Of a stretch of 25,259 nucleotides of DNA, positions 1 to 8,694 are shown one piece after another; the first letter of the stretch is position 1, and the number at the start of each line of letters is the position of its first letter. The stretch is from a bacterium (GTDB lineage: Bacteria > Vulcanimicrobiota > Xenobia > Xenobiales > Xenobiaceae). Location: the NCBI GenBank assembly GCA_017444045.1, contig JAFSXO010000248.1:1-25259 (forward strand). The letters are read 5' to 3'. The notes beneath the pieces are model-generated. The model searched no databases. It was not told the DNA's origin and saw only the letters and a program-made list of their open reading frames with translations. The translations under genes were made by a program, and so were the position numbers.

Positions 1-26
1 CTCCCCCTGCCATCCTTTAGGGGGAG
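1..26. repeat. Palindromic intergenic repeat, left-edge copy (partial)
   Basis: The first 26 bases form a hairpin with arms CTCCCCCT and AGGGGGAG around a 10-base loop. The reverse complement of the unit recurs at 19264-19289 with one mismatch. Similarity continues a little to the right (gagttataatg here against gagtcataatg in the inverted other copy). The other copy also has a second hairpin on its outer side; here that part would lie beyond the window edge. It looks like a short interspersed palindromic element rather than a terminator, because no T run follows. Confidence 0.6.
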
Positions 27-178
27 TTATAATGAGGATCTATTGGCCATTGCTTAACTAAACGACATTGGCCCTAAGCCAAGGAGTATTGTTTTTTGCT
101 GTCCCCGCATTCGCGCCTCCTGCCGGTGACATCGACTGCAGGAGGATTCATTCTGAAAAACAACGAAAAAAATCTTTT

Positions 179-1339
179 ATGAATGAAGATAAATTTAGAT
201 TTGCAAAAAATGCTGCACTTTGCCTCGGTTTATTGAGCGCATGCTGGGGCTGCGGGCACCCCATTACGAACGACCCACCCAATCCGAATAACGGACCGAT
301 TTCAGTGCCCAGCTCCGCGGCTACCACTCCGGGGCAGCCTTCAGAAACGTCTTCATCTGCACCTTCGGGTTCGCCAGAGGGCACCGAAGCTTCAGCAGCT
401 CCAGCTTCAGAAGTCAAGCCTAGCGCCGACGCCTCCAAGCCCGCGTCTGCAGACAGCAAACAGGCAGACAATAAGCCCACAGACGACAAAAAAGCCGACA
501 AAACACCGACTGATAAAGCTGACAATAAGCAAAAATCTCCCGCTGACAAGCCAGGCTTGGCTCCCACAGGCGCCTCCCCTATGCCTACACCATCAATTGT
601 GCCCAACGCTTCTGCGTCAGCCTTTAACTTATGGCAGGCTAAAGCGGCCAAAAACCTGCGCTCGGGAAAAGCGGGCAACGAGAAATGGGAACGCTACGCC
701 GACGGACAGGCCGATTACTCCTTCGAGGCTCCGCTGTCCTGGAATATTGGCCGTCCAGAAGGCTTTGACAATCAGCAGTGCCGCATTATGTGGCCGGCAG
801 GTTCCAAGCTTTCTCAGCCTACCGATGTCCGCTTAATGATAATTACCTGGGGCATTTACAACCAAAAGCTCGACGATGAGATCCAGAAGGCAGAGGTCAG
901 CTGGTTCTTCTCGCCCAAGCTGGTCCATTCGGCTTCGCTAACCGGCCAGTCGCAGGAAACCATCAGCAAGCACAGCGCCGTGCGCCATACCTATTCGGTC
1001 GTTCCCCTGTCGCTAAACAGCGAAGACGTAACCGAAATGGCCCTGACCGCCACTTATATCGACGCCAAGCCAAACTGCTATGCCATAATTATGGCCTGCC
1101 CGCAGGCAGAAGATGCCAAATGGCAGGAGCAGTACAAAATGCTGCTAAATTCGCTTACCATTACCCAAGGAAAGCCGTTTATCGAGCAGACTCCTCCGCC
1201 GGATCGGGCCCCCAAGCCTGGAATTGCCCCCAGCGAAACTCCCGGTATCGTCAAGAACGAGCTAAAGCCCGATATGCCGCTGCCGAGCATAACGACCTCG
1301 CCTAGCCCTAGCCCCAGCCCTATGCCAGGAGAGAAATAG
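179..1339 (+). CDS. Putative lipoprotein with low-complexity linker
   Basis: This encodes about 386 residues of unknown function. The frame is open from a TTG at 68, but the ATG at 179 is preferred because it starts a classic lipoprotein signal: charged MNEDKFRFAK, a hydrophobic stretch and lipobox L19-S20-A21-C22. The protein is therefore probably lipid-anchored on the cell surface or in the periplasm. Residues about 30-165 are a Pro/Ala/Ser/Lys/Asp-rich stalk. Residues about 165-330 look like a compact globular domain, with a segment (YSFEAPLSWNIGRPEGF) reminiscent of PsbP/DUF1795-like folds; that resemblance is weak. The tail is Pro-Ser repeats. No good Shine-Dalgarno sits just before the ATG; an AGGAGG about 33 bases upstream could serve a short leader ORF. 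It converges on the GT39-like gene, with a hairpin at 1373-1403. Confidence 0.75.
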   Translation: MNEDKFRFAKNAALCLGLLSACWGCGHPITNDPPNPNNGPISVPSSAATTPGQPSETSSSAPSGSPEGTEASAAPASEVKPSADASKPASADSKQADNKPTDDKKADKTPTDKADNKQKSPADKPGLAPTGASPMPTPSIVPNASASAFNLWQAKAAKNLRSGKAGNEKWERYADGQADYSFEAPLSWNIGRPEGFDNQQCRIMWPAGSKLSQPTDVRLMIITWGIYNQKLDDEIQKAEVSWFFSPKLVHSASLTGQSQETISKHSAVRHTYSVVPLSLNSEDVTEMALTATYIDAKPNCYAIIMACPQAEDAKWQEQYKMLLNSLTITQGKPFIEQTPPPDRAPKPGIAPSETPGIVKNELKPDMPLPSITTSPSPSPSPMPGEK

Positions 1340-1372
1340 AACTAGGCATGGCTTTGGAGTAAGCCTGCGGTT

Positions 1373-1403
1373 CCGGCCCCGAACGTTAGCGTTACGGGGC
1401 CGG
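1373..1403. terminator. Hairpin between convergent genes (terminator-like)
   Basis: Arms CCGGCCCCG and CGGGGCCGG enclose an inner stem AACG/CGTT with a TTAG loop, leaving one bulged A. On the plus strand it is followed by a moderately T-rich tail (tgtcatttta), so it could end the lipoprotein transcript. Its right half contains the stop codon and last codons of the minus-strand GT39-like gene. There is no T tract on the minus-strand side. Confidence 0.55.
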
Positions 1404-3455
1404 TGTCATTTTATATGTATACACCCTCCACTGCCGCTGTACAGCGCCGCCCCCAGGCACCAGGAATGACGCTGTAAGCTTAAGGCCGCCCGAAGCCTGC
1501 AGCTCCGGCACCACGACTACCGAGCGATCGTCATGCCTTAACGGGTCGGGAAAGGCGGCGATGACAAAATCGGGCTGCTCGCGCCGCAGTACCGAAGCGA
1601 CCGAAGCGCGCGGGTCCCAGGGCAGCCATCTAGCCCCCGATCTTACCGCATCGATCTGCTGCAAGGCCATCACCCGAGGCCCCGAATTGCCAAAGCCCGC
1701 CCGCGCCCCAAGCGGAACGGCCCAAGCGGAACGGTCATACACTCTCTGGCCCAGATAGTCGGCACAGGCAGCACTGCACAGAATGCGGCCATGCGCAGCG
1801 CTCCAGCTCTCCAGCGTGATTAAGCTGCCCCAAGAAATAATGGTCCAGACCATAGCTACCCACGCCCACATGCCCGCGCCCCAGCAGCGCTTCGGCAAGG
1901 TGGCATAAAGGACAGCGGGACACATAAGCAGTCCCAGCAGCGCCGCCGGCAGCGCCAGCTGAAAGGAGCTAACGGCACCTTCAGCGGCACTAAGAACCGG
2001 CCCGCCCGCCAGACATACAGCCAGAGCAGTACCGGCCAGACCAGCTAAGGCTTTCCGGCCCCGCCAGGACAAAACCGCCGCCAGCCCTATCCCCGAGGCT
2101 ATAGCCAGCAGGCGCAGATTCTCGGCCTGCGGAAGCAGCTCCCAATAGGCCGTATCTACAGGCCCGTGCTGATCGAAATGCAGCGGCCGGGGAATCGGCC
2201 AAACCAGCGTAAGCCACAGCGGGCATACAGCGGCCCCGCAGATCCAGCGCCAGCGCAGACCGGGCTCCGGCCAGCGGGCAAGGCCCTCCAGCCCCTTTGC
2301 CGCCAGACATGAAAGCGGCACCAGCGAGAAAGCGTAATAGCGCGGAGAGACGTCCCAGGACATAAACATGGCCATGCCCAGCACTGGCAGACAGCAAAGC
2401 AGCAAAGCGCGCCAGCGGCGGTCTGAAGCATAGCGGCAGGAAAGCAAAAGCGGCCAGGCCAGCCAGCCCCACACGATGGTGCCTTCCAGCAGATTTGCGG
2501 GCAGGCGCTTTACGCCCAGTCCCATAACAGACAGCGTCTGCGCGGAAAGAAGCTGCTGAAATTCCTCCTTACTGCCGCGAAGAGAGGACAGGCCGGGCAG
2601 ACCATACTGGCAGGAAAAATCAAAAAGCGAGCAGTTATGCGCTTGGGTATATACGCCCTCGAGCGCATCGTAAATTACCTTCTTAGGCGGAATTAAAGAC
2701 GGGCTGCCGCCATTAAGCCAGGCCAAGTAGGCCAGATAAGGAGCTGCCCCCAGCACCAGGCCGACCAGCATCCAGAATACCGCCCTGCGGCCACGCAGAT
2801 ACGCCACGGCCAGAGCCGCGGCCGGCGCCATAAACAGGCCGTCAAAACGCACAGTATAGGCCAGGCCCAAACTAATGCCGCCAGCCAGCCAGCAAAAGCG
2901 TCCATGCTTCGCCGGCAGCAGACAAAACAGCGCCAGCGCCGCAAGCAGTATATACAGCGTCTCGCTGCGGGGCACCCGTCCCAGCCAGGCTAAATACGGA
3001 TGCCAAGCTACACAGGCGGCAGCCACCAAGGCCGAGCGCTCAGCCCAGGCGTCATGACCGCCGGCATCAGGCAGCTCCGGCTTCTCACTTACCCGGCTAG
3101 CCCTGTCCGCCAGACACAGCCATTCCGCTTCGGCAAAGAGCGCCTTAGCCAGAGCGTAAACAGGCAAAAATGCCAAAGCCCCCGCCCAGGCCGACAGCGC
3201 ATAAGGGCCGCCCAGGAAAGCCGCCAGCAGTGGGAACAGCGGAGGCCAGTAGTCCACAGAGCTATAATAATCTCCGCAAAACGGCTGATACCATAAAGAG
3301 CCATTTCCGAAGGCTTCGGCTATTTCGGCACTTGTGCGCAAATATACAGCCCCATCCAGCTCACAGTATGGCATTGCCCCGGGATACAGGCGCAATACGG
3401 CCCCCGTAAGAAACATGGCAAATAAAATGGTATATCTTACAGGGCTGCTAATCAC
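1392..3455 (-). CDS. GT39/PMT-like integral membrane glycosyltransferase (downstream paralogue)
   Basis: This encodes about 687 residues with many hydrophobic helices. It resembles the dolichyl-phosphate-mannose mannosyltransferase/ArnT class (GT39, GT-C fold), which moves a sugar from a polyprenyl-phosphate donor on the outer face of the inner membrane. The ELD motif at residues 32-34 in the first outer loop matches the position of the catalytic acid in this fold. Blocks YWPPLFP, RVPRSETLYI, RYYAFSLVPLS and GFGNSGPRVMA are shared with the upstream paralogue. The frame is open to 3569, but GTG at 3455 is chosen: it overlaps the upstream stop by 8 bases, aligns with the paralogue N-terminus and implies translational coupling. 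Acceptor and donor are unknown. It is the last gene of the minus-strand run. Confidence 0.7.
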   Translation of the reverse strand: MISSPVRYTILFAMFLTGAVLRLYPGAMPYCELDGAVYLRTSAEIAEAFGNGSLWYQPFCGDYYSSVDYWPPLFPLLAAFLGGPYALSAWAGALAFLPVYALAKALFAEAEWLCLADRASRVSEKPELPDAGGHDAWAERSALVAAACVAWHPYLAWLGRVPRSETLYILLAALALFCLLPAKHGRFCWLAGGISLGLAYTVRFDGLFMAPAAALAVAYLRGRRAVFWMLVGLVLGAAPYLAYLAWLNGGSPSLIPPKKVIYDALEGVYTQAHNCSLFDFSCQYGLPGLSSLRGSKEEFQQLLSAQTLSVMGLGVKRLPANLLEGTIVWGWLAWPLLLSCRYASDRRWRALLLCCLPVLGMAMFMSWDVSPRYYAFSLVPLSCLAAKGLEGLARWPEPGLRWRWICGAAVCPLWLTLVWPIPRPLHFDQHGPVDTAYWELLPQAENLRLLAIASGIGLAAVLSWRGRKALAGLAGTALAVCLAGGPVLSAAEGAVSSFQLALPAALLGLLMCPAVLYATLPKRCWGAGMWAWVAMVWTIISWGSLITLESWSAAHGRILCSAACADYLGQRVYDRSAWAVPLGARAGFGNSGPRVMALQQIDAVRSGARWLPWDPRASVASVLRREQPDFVIAAFPDPLRHDDRSVVVVPELQASGGLKLTASFLVPGGGAVQRQWRVYTYKMTPAP

Positions 3456-5562
3456 TGAAAATGTCTGCTTCCGGCATTTCTTGGCGCAGGCGCATCCTGC
3501 GCTGCTCAAAGATTTTGCGGCGTTCCTCGGGAAGCTGCCGGCGCTCGCGGCCATTTCCGACATAGCCATACAGGCACCACCAGCGCGAGCATGTAGCGTC
3601 GCTTCCCCACGAGCGCACCCGCTGCAGCAGCTTAACCTCGCCCGTATCGGCTATTTCCGGCACATCAACGCTAAGGCCGGTCAAACCGGCATCGGGCTCA
3701 GGCAGCGTCAGAATCACGTATTTAGGCTTTTCGTAATACAGAATGTCGCACCAGCTGTCATAATCAGCCAAGGGCAGCCATCTGGCTCCCGAGCGCATTA
3801 AATCAACAGTCTGCGAGGCCATGACACGCGGTCCAGCATTGCCAAAGCCGGGATGCGCACCCGGAGGAGCATAATACTCCTCGCCGCTGACCAGCGTAGC
3901 CAGATAATCGCCGATCTCAGGACAGTAATTCAGACGCGCCTGAGCCATTCCCCAGTAATTCAGCATAAAGCTGCCGTATATAGACACCACCGCGAAAAGG
4001 GAGATAAACCACATACTGACACGTTCGCCCCACATCGAGCGCGGCATGGTGCCAAAAACGCACAGCGGAAACAGCGAAAAAAGCAGAAGTCCCCAGGGAA
4101 CCGCTATTCTGAACAGTCCGGCGGAATTCTGCAGGGCCGGAAGTATGTACCCCCAGCTAATCCCTATGGCGGCAGCTGTCGCTATGCAGGCGGTTGCCAG
4201 CGGAGAGACATACCGCATCAGCACAGCCGCCAAAGCAAAGCACAAAGCCACCATCTGCAGGTGGAGTACCGAAGCGTTGGGCAGAAGCTCCAGAAACATA
4301 GCATCTGTAGGAGCATGCTTGTCAAAATGCACGACCGACGGCATAACCCAGGCAAAAGCCAGACTCAGCGGAATGAGCGCTCCGCATACAGCCCAGCGCC
4401 AGACCTCTCCAGGAGCGGAAGAGGTACCCAGAATATACAGCCCCTGAGCGCTTATTATCGATAAAGGCACCAAGCTAAACGCGTAATAACGGGAATTAGG
4501 ATCCCAGAACATAAAAACAGCCATACCCAGAACGGGCAGACAGCAAAGCCACAGCGCCTGTATACGGCGCTGCTTAAATGCCAGCAGGGACAGAATTAGC
4601 GGAGCCAGGAGCACAGTCCAATTGCGGGAGGCGTCCATCAGAGTCGCGGGGATGTGCTTAATGCCGGCCCAAATCAGCAGCGGCGTATACTTTTCTCGGA
4701 TGATATTGATCTGGTGTACGCTGCCTCCGAAATCATACATACCGGGAAGGCCGTATTTTTTGGTAAATTCGTAAAGCGGCCGCTGTATAGCCACCGCATA
4801 GACACCTTCCAGCGTATCATAGGTATTCTTTTTAGGAGTTATGAAGGTAAGCGCTCCGCCGTTAAGATAGGTCAGATACCCCAAATAAGGAGCAGCAGCA
4901 AGGGCAAAGCCCAAAGCCAGCAAAGCCACAGCCTTCAGACTGCGCCGCAGCCAGCATACGGCCAGCAGCAGGGACAGAAAGAAGGCCAGGCCGTCAAAGC
5001 GGGCAGAATAAGCCAAACCGACGCAGGCTCCCCCGCCAACCAGCCAAAACCAATGCCTATGGCACAGCGGCAGGACGCAGAGCATAGCTGACGAGATCAG
5101 AAAAATATAAAGCGCCTCACTGCGGGGCACCCGCGTCCACCAGACTAGGTACGGATGCAGCGCAACTATAGTTCCCGCGACAACGGCGATAAAATTGCCC
5201 ATCACGGGAGCGTCGCCTTGCTCGGAAAAAAGGTGTTTCCCCAGCAGGAATACCGGGAAAATGGTCAGCCAGCCCATAAATTCGGCCAAGAAAACCGGAG
5301 AATTAATCAGCCCCGACAGCATGGGATACAGCGGCGGCCAGTATTCTACAGCCGCGTAATTGACATCCCTCAATTCCTGGGCAAACAGCAGATGACTGTG
5401 CATGGCGTTAGCATAGGCATTGGCAGCGCGCGCATAAATAGCCGCATCCAGGTCCATATACGGAAAAGGATTGGGCCAAAAGCGCAGTATAGCTCCCAGC
5501 CCTGATATTACGGCCAGCCAAATATACAGCCGCCTGTCTCCGGCGAACCATTTTTCTAGCAT
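3448..5562 (-). CDS. GT39/PMT-like integral membrane glycosyltransferase (upstream paralogue)
   Basis: A 704-residue multi-spanning protein, clearly paralogous to the next gene along its length, including the hydrophilic C-terminal part (GFGNAGPRVMASQ, RSGARWLPL). It has the acidic pair of a GT-C enzyme (DLD, residues 37-39), then YWPPLYP, RVPRSEALYIF and a KKNTYDTLEGVY loop. The expected role is transfer of a lipid-linked sugar to a glycan, lipid or protein at the periplasmic side of the membrane. The ATG at 5562 overlaps the stop of the peptidase gene by 7 bases (ATGCTAG), which fixes the start well and suggests coupling. The C-terminus is Arg/Glu-rich. The target cannot be read from context; the GT-B and GT9 genes elsewhere in the window suggest surface glycan synthesis. 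Confidence 0.72.
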   Translation of the reverse strand: MLEKWFAGDRRLYIWLAVISGLGAILRFWPNPFPYMDLDAAIYARAANAYANAMHSHLLFAQELRDVNYAAVEYWPPLYPMLSGLINSPVFLAEFMGWLTIFPVFLLGKHLFSEQGDAPVMGNFIAVVAGTIVALHPYLVWWTRVPRSEALYIFLISSAMLCVLPLCHRHWFWLVGGGACVGLAYSARFDGLAFFLSLLLAVCWLRRSLKAVALLALGFALAAAPYLGYLTYLNGGALTFITPKKNTYDTLEGVYAVAIQRPLYEFTKKYGLPGMYDFGGSVHQINIIREKYTPLLIWAGIKHIPATLMDASRNWTVLLAPLILSLLAFKQRRIQALWLCCLPVLGMAVFMFWDPNSRYYAFSLVPLSIISAQGLYILGTSSAPGEVWRWAVCGALIPLSLAFAWVMPSVVHFDKHAPTDAMFLELLPNASVLHLQMVALCFALAAVLMRYVSPLATACIATAAAIGISWGYILPALQNSAGLFRIAVPWGLLLFSLFPLCVFGTMPRSMWGERVSMWFISLFAVVSIYGSFMLNYWGMAQARLNYCPEIGDYLATLVSGEEYYAPPGAHPGFGNAGPRVMASQTVDLMRSGARWLPLADYDSWCDILYYEKPKYVILTLPEPDAGLTGLSVDVPEIADTGEVKLLQRVRSWGSDATCSRWWCLYGYVGNGRERRQLPEERRKIFEQRRMRLRQEMPEADIFSD

Positions 5563-6710
5563 AGCTGCAGCCCCGAATTACAGCCTCCGGCAAAGCTCTC
5601 TGCGGGATGCGTCTGGCCTAGCAGCTGGTAGGGCGAGCAGCGCAGCACATCGCGCCCGTTTTCGGTCAGCACCGCCAAATCCTCTACGCGGCAGCCTCCG
5701 ACACCGGGCAGATAAATCCCCGGCTCTATAGTTACGAGCATACCCGGCTGCAGCAGGGTCTGGGATTCCTTGCGCAGCCCTGGGGCTTCGTGAACCGCCA
5801 AGCCAACCCCATGGCCCAAGCTATGGCTGAAGGCCTCGGCAAAGCCAGCCGCGGCTATAACATCGCGGGCAATTTTATCTGCCTCAAAGCCTTTAAGACC
5901 GGGCCTAACCCGCTCCAGAGCCAGATCGTGGGCTTTTTTCACCACATCATAAATATGCGCTGACTTTTTATCCAGACTGCCCAGCCATACGGTTCTGGTC
6001 ATGTCTGAGCAGTAGCCCTGATATACCGCGCCAAAGTCGACGGTAATCAGCTCGCCCTCCTGAATAGCCCGATCGGTAACCCCCGCATGAGGATAAGCGC
6101 CGTTAGGCCCAGACGCCACTATGGTATCAAACGATGTTCGGCTGGAGCCCTGCAGCTTCATGTTATACTCCAGCTCGGCACAGAACGCGCTTTCGGTCAT
6201 GCCGGCGCGCATATTGACGACAGTAGCCTTCCAGGCCCTGTCGGCCACCGCGGCCGCTTCGCGAATAAGCGCTACTTCTTCAGCGCTCTTTATAATGCGC
6301 AGGCTGTCCAGCTCTCCGCCTAAGCACACCAGACCCTCGGCGAGGCCAGAGACCGCGATATGCTCGGCAATCGAAGAGTAAATCTCGTAGACTATACTGC
6401 CCTCAAAGCCCAAATTACCACGCCAGGACTGCTTAGTCAGCCAGGCCGCCAAACACTTAGCCCAGCATCCGTCTGTATGAGAGCGGTATTCTATAAGCTC
6501 TGCCAGCGGGCACTGCTTTTCGGCCTGCGCCCAATAACGGCCGTCAGTAAGCAGCGCGCAAAGCTCCTCGCTGACAAATAGCCAGGCATCGGCGCCAGCG
6601 GAGAAACCGCTGAGATAGCGTATATTATCGGGGTTAGAGACAATGCAGCCCTGTAAGCCGCGCTCTGCCAGGATTTTGCGCACTCCAGCCAAACGAACCG
6701 TATAATCCAT
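5556..6710 (-). CDS. M24 family Xaa-Pro aminopeptidase
   Basis: 384 residues, normal for a bacterial Xaa-Pro peptidase. A creatinase-like N-terminal domain (about 1-130) precedes a pita-bread metallopeptidase domain. The dinuclear metal ligands are all visible: D225 (TVDFGA), D236 (CSDMTRT), H300 (SLGHGVGL), E329 (TIEPGIY) and E343 (RVEDLAV). It should release an N-terminal residue preceding proline in cytosolic peptides. ATG at 6710 has an AAGG Shine-Dalgarno eight bases upstream. It lies about 130 bases after dapF, separated by an inverted repeat, and its stop overlaps the GT39-like start. The extra C-terminal tail (HPAESFAGGCNSGLQLC) is unremarkable. PepP and PepQ subtypes cannot be separated by eye. 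Confidence 0.88.
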   Translation of the reverse strand: MDYTVRLAGVRKILAERGLQGCIVSNPDNIRYLSGFSAGADAWLFVSEELCALLTDGRYWAQAEKQCPLAELIEYRSHTDGCWAKCLAAWLTKQSWRGNLGFEGSIVYEIYSSIAEHIAVSGLAEGLVCLGGELDSLRIIKSAEEVALIREAAAVADRAWKATVVNMRAGMTESAFCAELEYNMKLQGSSRTSFDTIVASGPNGAYPHAGVTDRAIQEGELITVDFGAVYQGYCSDMTRTVWLGSLDKKSAHIYDVVKKAHDLALERVRPGLKGFEADKIARDVIAAAGFAEAFSHSLGHGVGLAVHEAPGLRKESQTLLQPGMLVTIEPGIYLPGVGGCRVEDLAVLTENGRDVLRCSPYQLLGQTHPAESFAGGCNSGLQLC

Positions 6711-6755
6711 AGTTTTAACCTTCTTCCCTGAGTATTAAGTTTATATTATTCAATG

Positions 6756-6789
6756 CCAATGCCAATTAGTTAAGGATTCGTGGCATTGG
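6756..6789. repeat. Dispersed inverted repeat CCAATGCCA / TGGCATTGG, copy 1
   Basis: Perfect 9-base arms at 6756-6764 and 6781-6789 enclose a 16-base spacer containing TTAGTTAA. The same arms with a 15-base spacer recur at 19412-19444. Both copies are in minus-strand intergenic gaps. No T tract follows, so it is not a standard terminator; an operator or REP-like element fits better. Confidence 0.55.
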
Positions 6790-6839
6790 TTAAGCTCATT
6801 CATGTACGTTGGCGCTGCGCTGTACGTTAGCGGCACCGT

Positions 6840-7682
6840 CTATAGCAAAGGCTCGGTCAAAACGCCCCTAAAGGTTTCAGAGGCGGGGCCGCGCATAACC
6901 ACTCTGCCATGCTCTTCCCAGCGGATCGCCAAATCCCCGCCCGCCAAATGAATAACCGCCTCGCGCGGGCACAGACCGTGCAGGCTGGCCGCCACGAGTA
7001 CGGCGCAGGCTCCCGTTCCGCAGGCCAGCGTTTCGCCCACTCCTCGCTCGCACACGCGCATACTCAGCTCGCGCTCGCCTAAAGGTACGACAAACTCGAC
7101 ATTGCAGTCACCGTGAGAACTCTTATCCAAGCTCCTGCCCAAGGCGGGCACATCCAACTGCCGCAGCCAGGCGGTACCTGCCTCGGCCCCGACATCGTGC
7201 AATACTACGCGATGCAAATTGCCCATAGAGATAATATACGCCGGCAAAGCTCGGCCGGCTACAGTGGCAGGCTGCGCCTCTTCCAATACGCTGGGGGGTC
7301 CCATATCGACTTCGGCTTCCCAGCCCGCTTTATCGCGGCCTGGCGACACGGTAATCTCTTTCAGACCAGAACGGGTCGAGATCGCCAGCCTGCTGCCGGT
7401 GACCAGCCCGCTCTGAACCGCCCAGGCGGCCAGACAGCGTATGCCATTGCCGCACATAGCGGCAACGCTCCCGTCGGCATTGAATATTTCCATGGTCAGC
7501 TGCGACTCGCCGGGCTTGCCAGGCAAGGCCGCAATCAGCCCATCGGCGCCGATGCCAAAATGGCGATCGCACCAGCGCTTGGCCAGCTCGCCGGCCAAAG
7601 CCGTGTCCGGCATAGCCTCAGGATGCCAGATGATAAAATCGTTGCCCAATCCCTGCCATTTGGCAAATTTTACTTCGCTCAT
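6840..7682 (-). CDS. dapF: Diaminopimelate epimerase
   Basis: DapF interconverts LL- and meso-diaminopimelate, the PLP-independent step leading to lysine and peptidoglycan cross-links, in the cytosol. About 280 residues, the family's usual length. The N-terminal KFAKWQGLGNDF signature is present. Both catalytic cysteines are visible: the first in MCGNGIRC (residue 77 from the chosen start) and the second in ACGTGAC (residue 221). The frame has an ATG at 7697, but ATG at 7682 is preferred: GGAAG lies about eight bases upstream and it gives the normal start MSEVKFAKW. It follows miaA with an 81-base gap that holds sequence resembling half of the CCAATGCC repeat. Confidence 0.95.
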   Translation of the reverse strand: MSEVKFAKWQGLGNDFIIWHPEAMPDTALAGELAKRWCDRHFGIGADGLIAALPGKPGESQLTMEIFNADGSVAAMCGNGIRCLAAWAVQSGLVTGSRLAISTRSGLKEITVSPGRDKAGWEAEVDMGPPSVLEEAQPATVAGRALPAYIISMGNLHRVVLHDVGAEAGTAWLRQLDVPALGRSLDKSSHGDCNVEFVVPLGERELSMRVCERGVGETLACGTGACAVLVAASLHGLCPREAVIHLAGGDLAIRWEEHGRVVMRGPASETFRGVLTEPLL

Positions 7683-7763
7683 GCTTTTCGCTTCCATCAG
7701 TATTGTTTAGTTAAAATGTACGCCAATGCACGGCAATGCCTCTTTCCAAAGCATACACTGCAT

Positions 7764-8684
7764 CTAAGTGCCGTCCAACTGCTCAGCGATTAAGCGACAG
7801 ATATTTCCATAAGCATCCTCGCCGCTAGCTAAAGCAATCAGTCTGGGCTCAGCCCGCAGCCAGGTGCGCTGGCGCTTGGCAAAGCGGCAGGTCTTGATAA
7901 AGACTTCCTCCTCCATCTGTTCCCGCGTCATCTGGCCCTTCACAAACTCGGCGACCTCGCGATAGCCCAAGATATTGGCGGCCATAAGCGCTTCCTCCCA
8001 GCCATCGCGCAGCAGGCCGGCTACTTCATCGGCCCAGCCGGCGGAGAGCATATTCCGCAGCCGCTTCTGGATACGCAGGCGCAGCGTATCGCGCTCGCAC
8101 ACCAGCCCAAGCTTTAGAACCCTCCAGGGCGGAGGCTGGCGGCGCGAGCATTCCAGCCACGATCTGCCAGTTTGCATTACGACCTCCAGCGCCCTGGAGA
8201 CCCTGCGCCTGTTGCTGAGATCAATGCTATGGAATGTCTCGGGATCGCGCCTTTCCAGCTCTTCAAGAAGGCTCTGCATATCCCAGCCATTCAGGCGGGC
8301 GCGCAGCTCCATATCGGGAGAAGGAGCATCCAAAGCGTAGCCCTCCAGCAGCCCCCGCACATACAGCCCGGTACCGCCGACAACCAAGGGAATGCGGTTT
8401 CTCGCCCAAATGTCCCCAATGGCCTGAGTCGCCAGGCTCTGGAAATCCGCCAAGCAGAAGCCTTCATCCAAATCGCGAATATCGATAAGATGGTGCGGCA
8501 CCTCCCGCTGCTCCTCGGGGGTAGGCTTGGCCGTGCCAACGCTGGTTTGGCGGTAGACCTGAGCAGAATCGGCACTGATTATTTCCATGCCCAGCTCCTT
8601 AGCCAGCCGCAGCGCCAGCGCTGATTTGCCAGAAGCTGTAGGCCCCATAACCGCCACTACCAGCGGCATGCCCTGTCCGTTCAT
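7764..8684 (-). CDS. miaA: tRNA dimethylallyltransferase
   Basis: MiaA transfers a dimethylallyl group to N6 of A37 in tRNAs that read UNN codons. 306 residues, normal length. The P-loop GPTASGKS is at residues 14-21, followed by the family signatures ISADSAQVYR, GTAKPTPEE, VPHHLID and VVGGTGLYVRGLLEG, and a C-terminal RQRTWLR. It lies only 10 bases after the mutL stop, so the two are surely co-transcribed; mutL-miaA linkage is common in Firmicutes. No hfq follows, unlike in many genomes; dapF takes that place. The ATG at 8684 has only a weak AGGT before it. Confidence 0.96.
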   Translation of the reverse strand: MNGQGMPLVVAVMGPTASGKSALALRLAKELGMEIISADSAQVYRQTSVGTAKPTPEEQREVPHHLIDIRDLDEGFCLADFQSLATQAIGDIWARNRIPLVVGGTGLYVRGLLEGYALDAPSPDMELRARLNGWDMQSLLEELERRDPETFHSIDLSNRRRVSRALEVVMQTGRSWLECSRRQPPPWRVLKLGLVCERDTLRLRIQKRLRNMLSAGWADEVAGLLRDGWEEALMAANILGYREVAEFVKGQMTREQMEEEVFIKTCRFAKRQRTWLRAEPRLIALASGEDAYGNICRLIAEQLDGT

Positions 8685-8694
8685 GAGACCTAGC

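Noticed and set aside
148..678. 176-codon minus-strand ORF opposite the lipoprotein stalk
   Set aside because: It is the mirror of a repetitive Ala/Ser/Pro-rich coding stretch, has no domain signature, and conflicts with the lipobox-bearing plus-strand gene.
3853..4464. 203-codon plus-strand ORF inside the GT39-like gene
   Set aside because: Gln/Arg/His-rich composition typical of an antisense shadow; the minus-strand gene has a clear paralogue and membrane pattern.
7113..7793. 226-codon plus-strand ORF over dapF
   Set aside because: dapF on the other strand has both catalytic cysteines and normal length; the plus ORF has no recognisable features.
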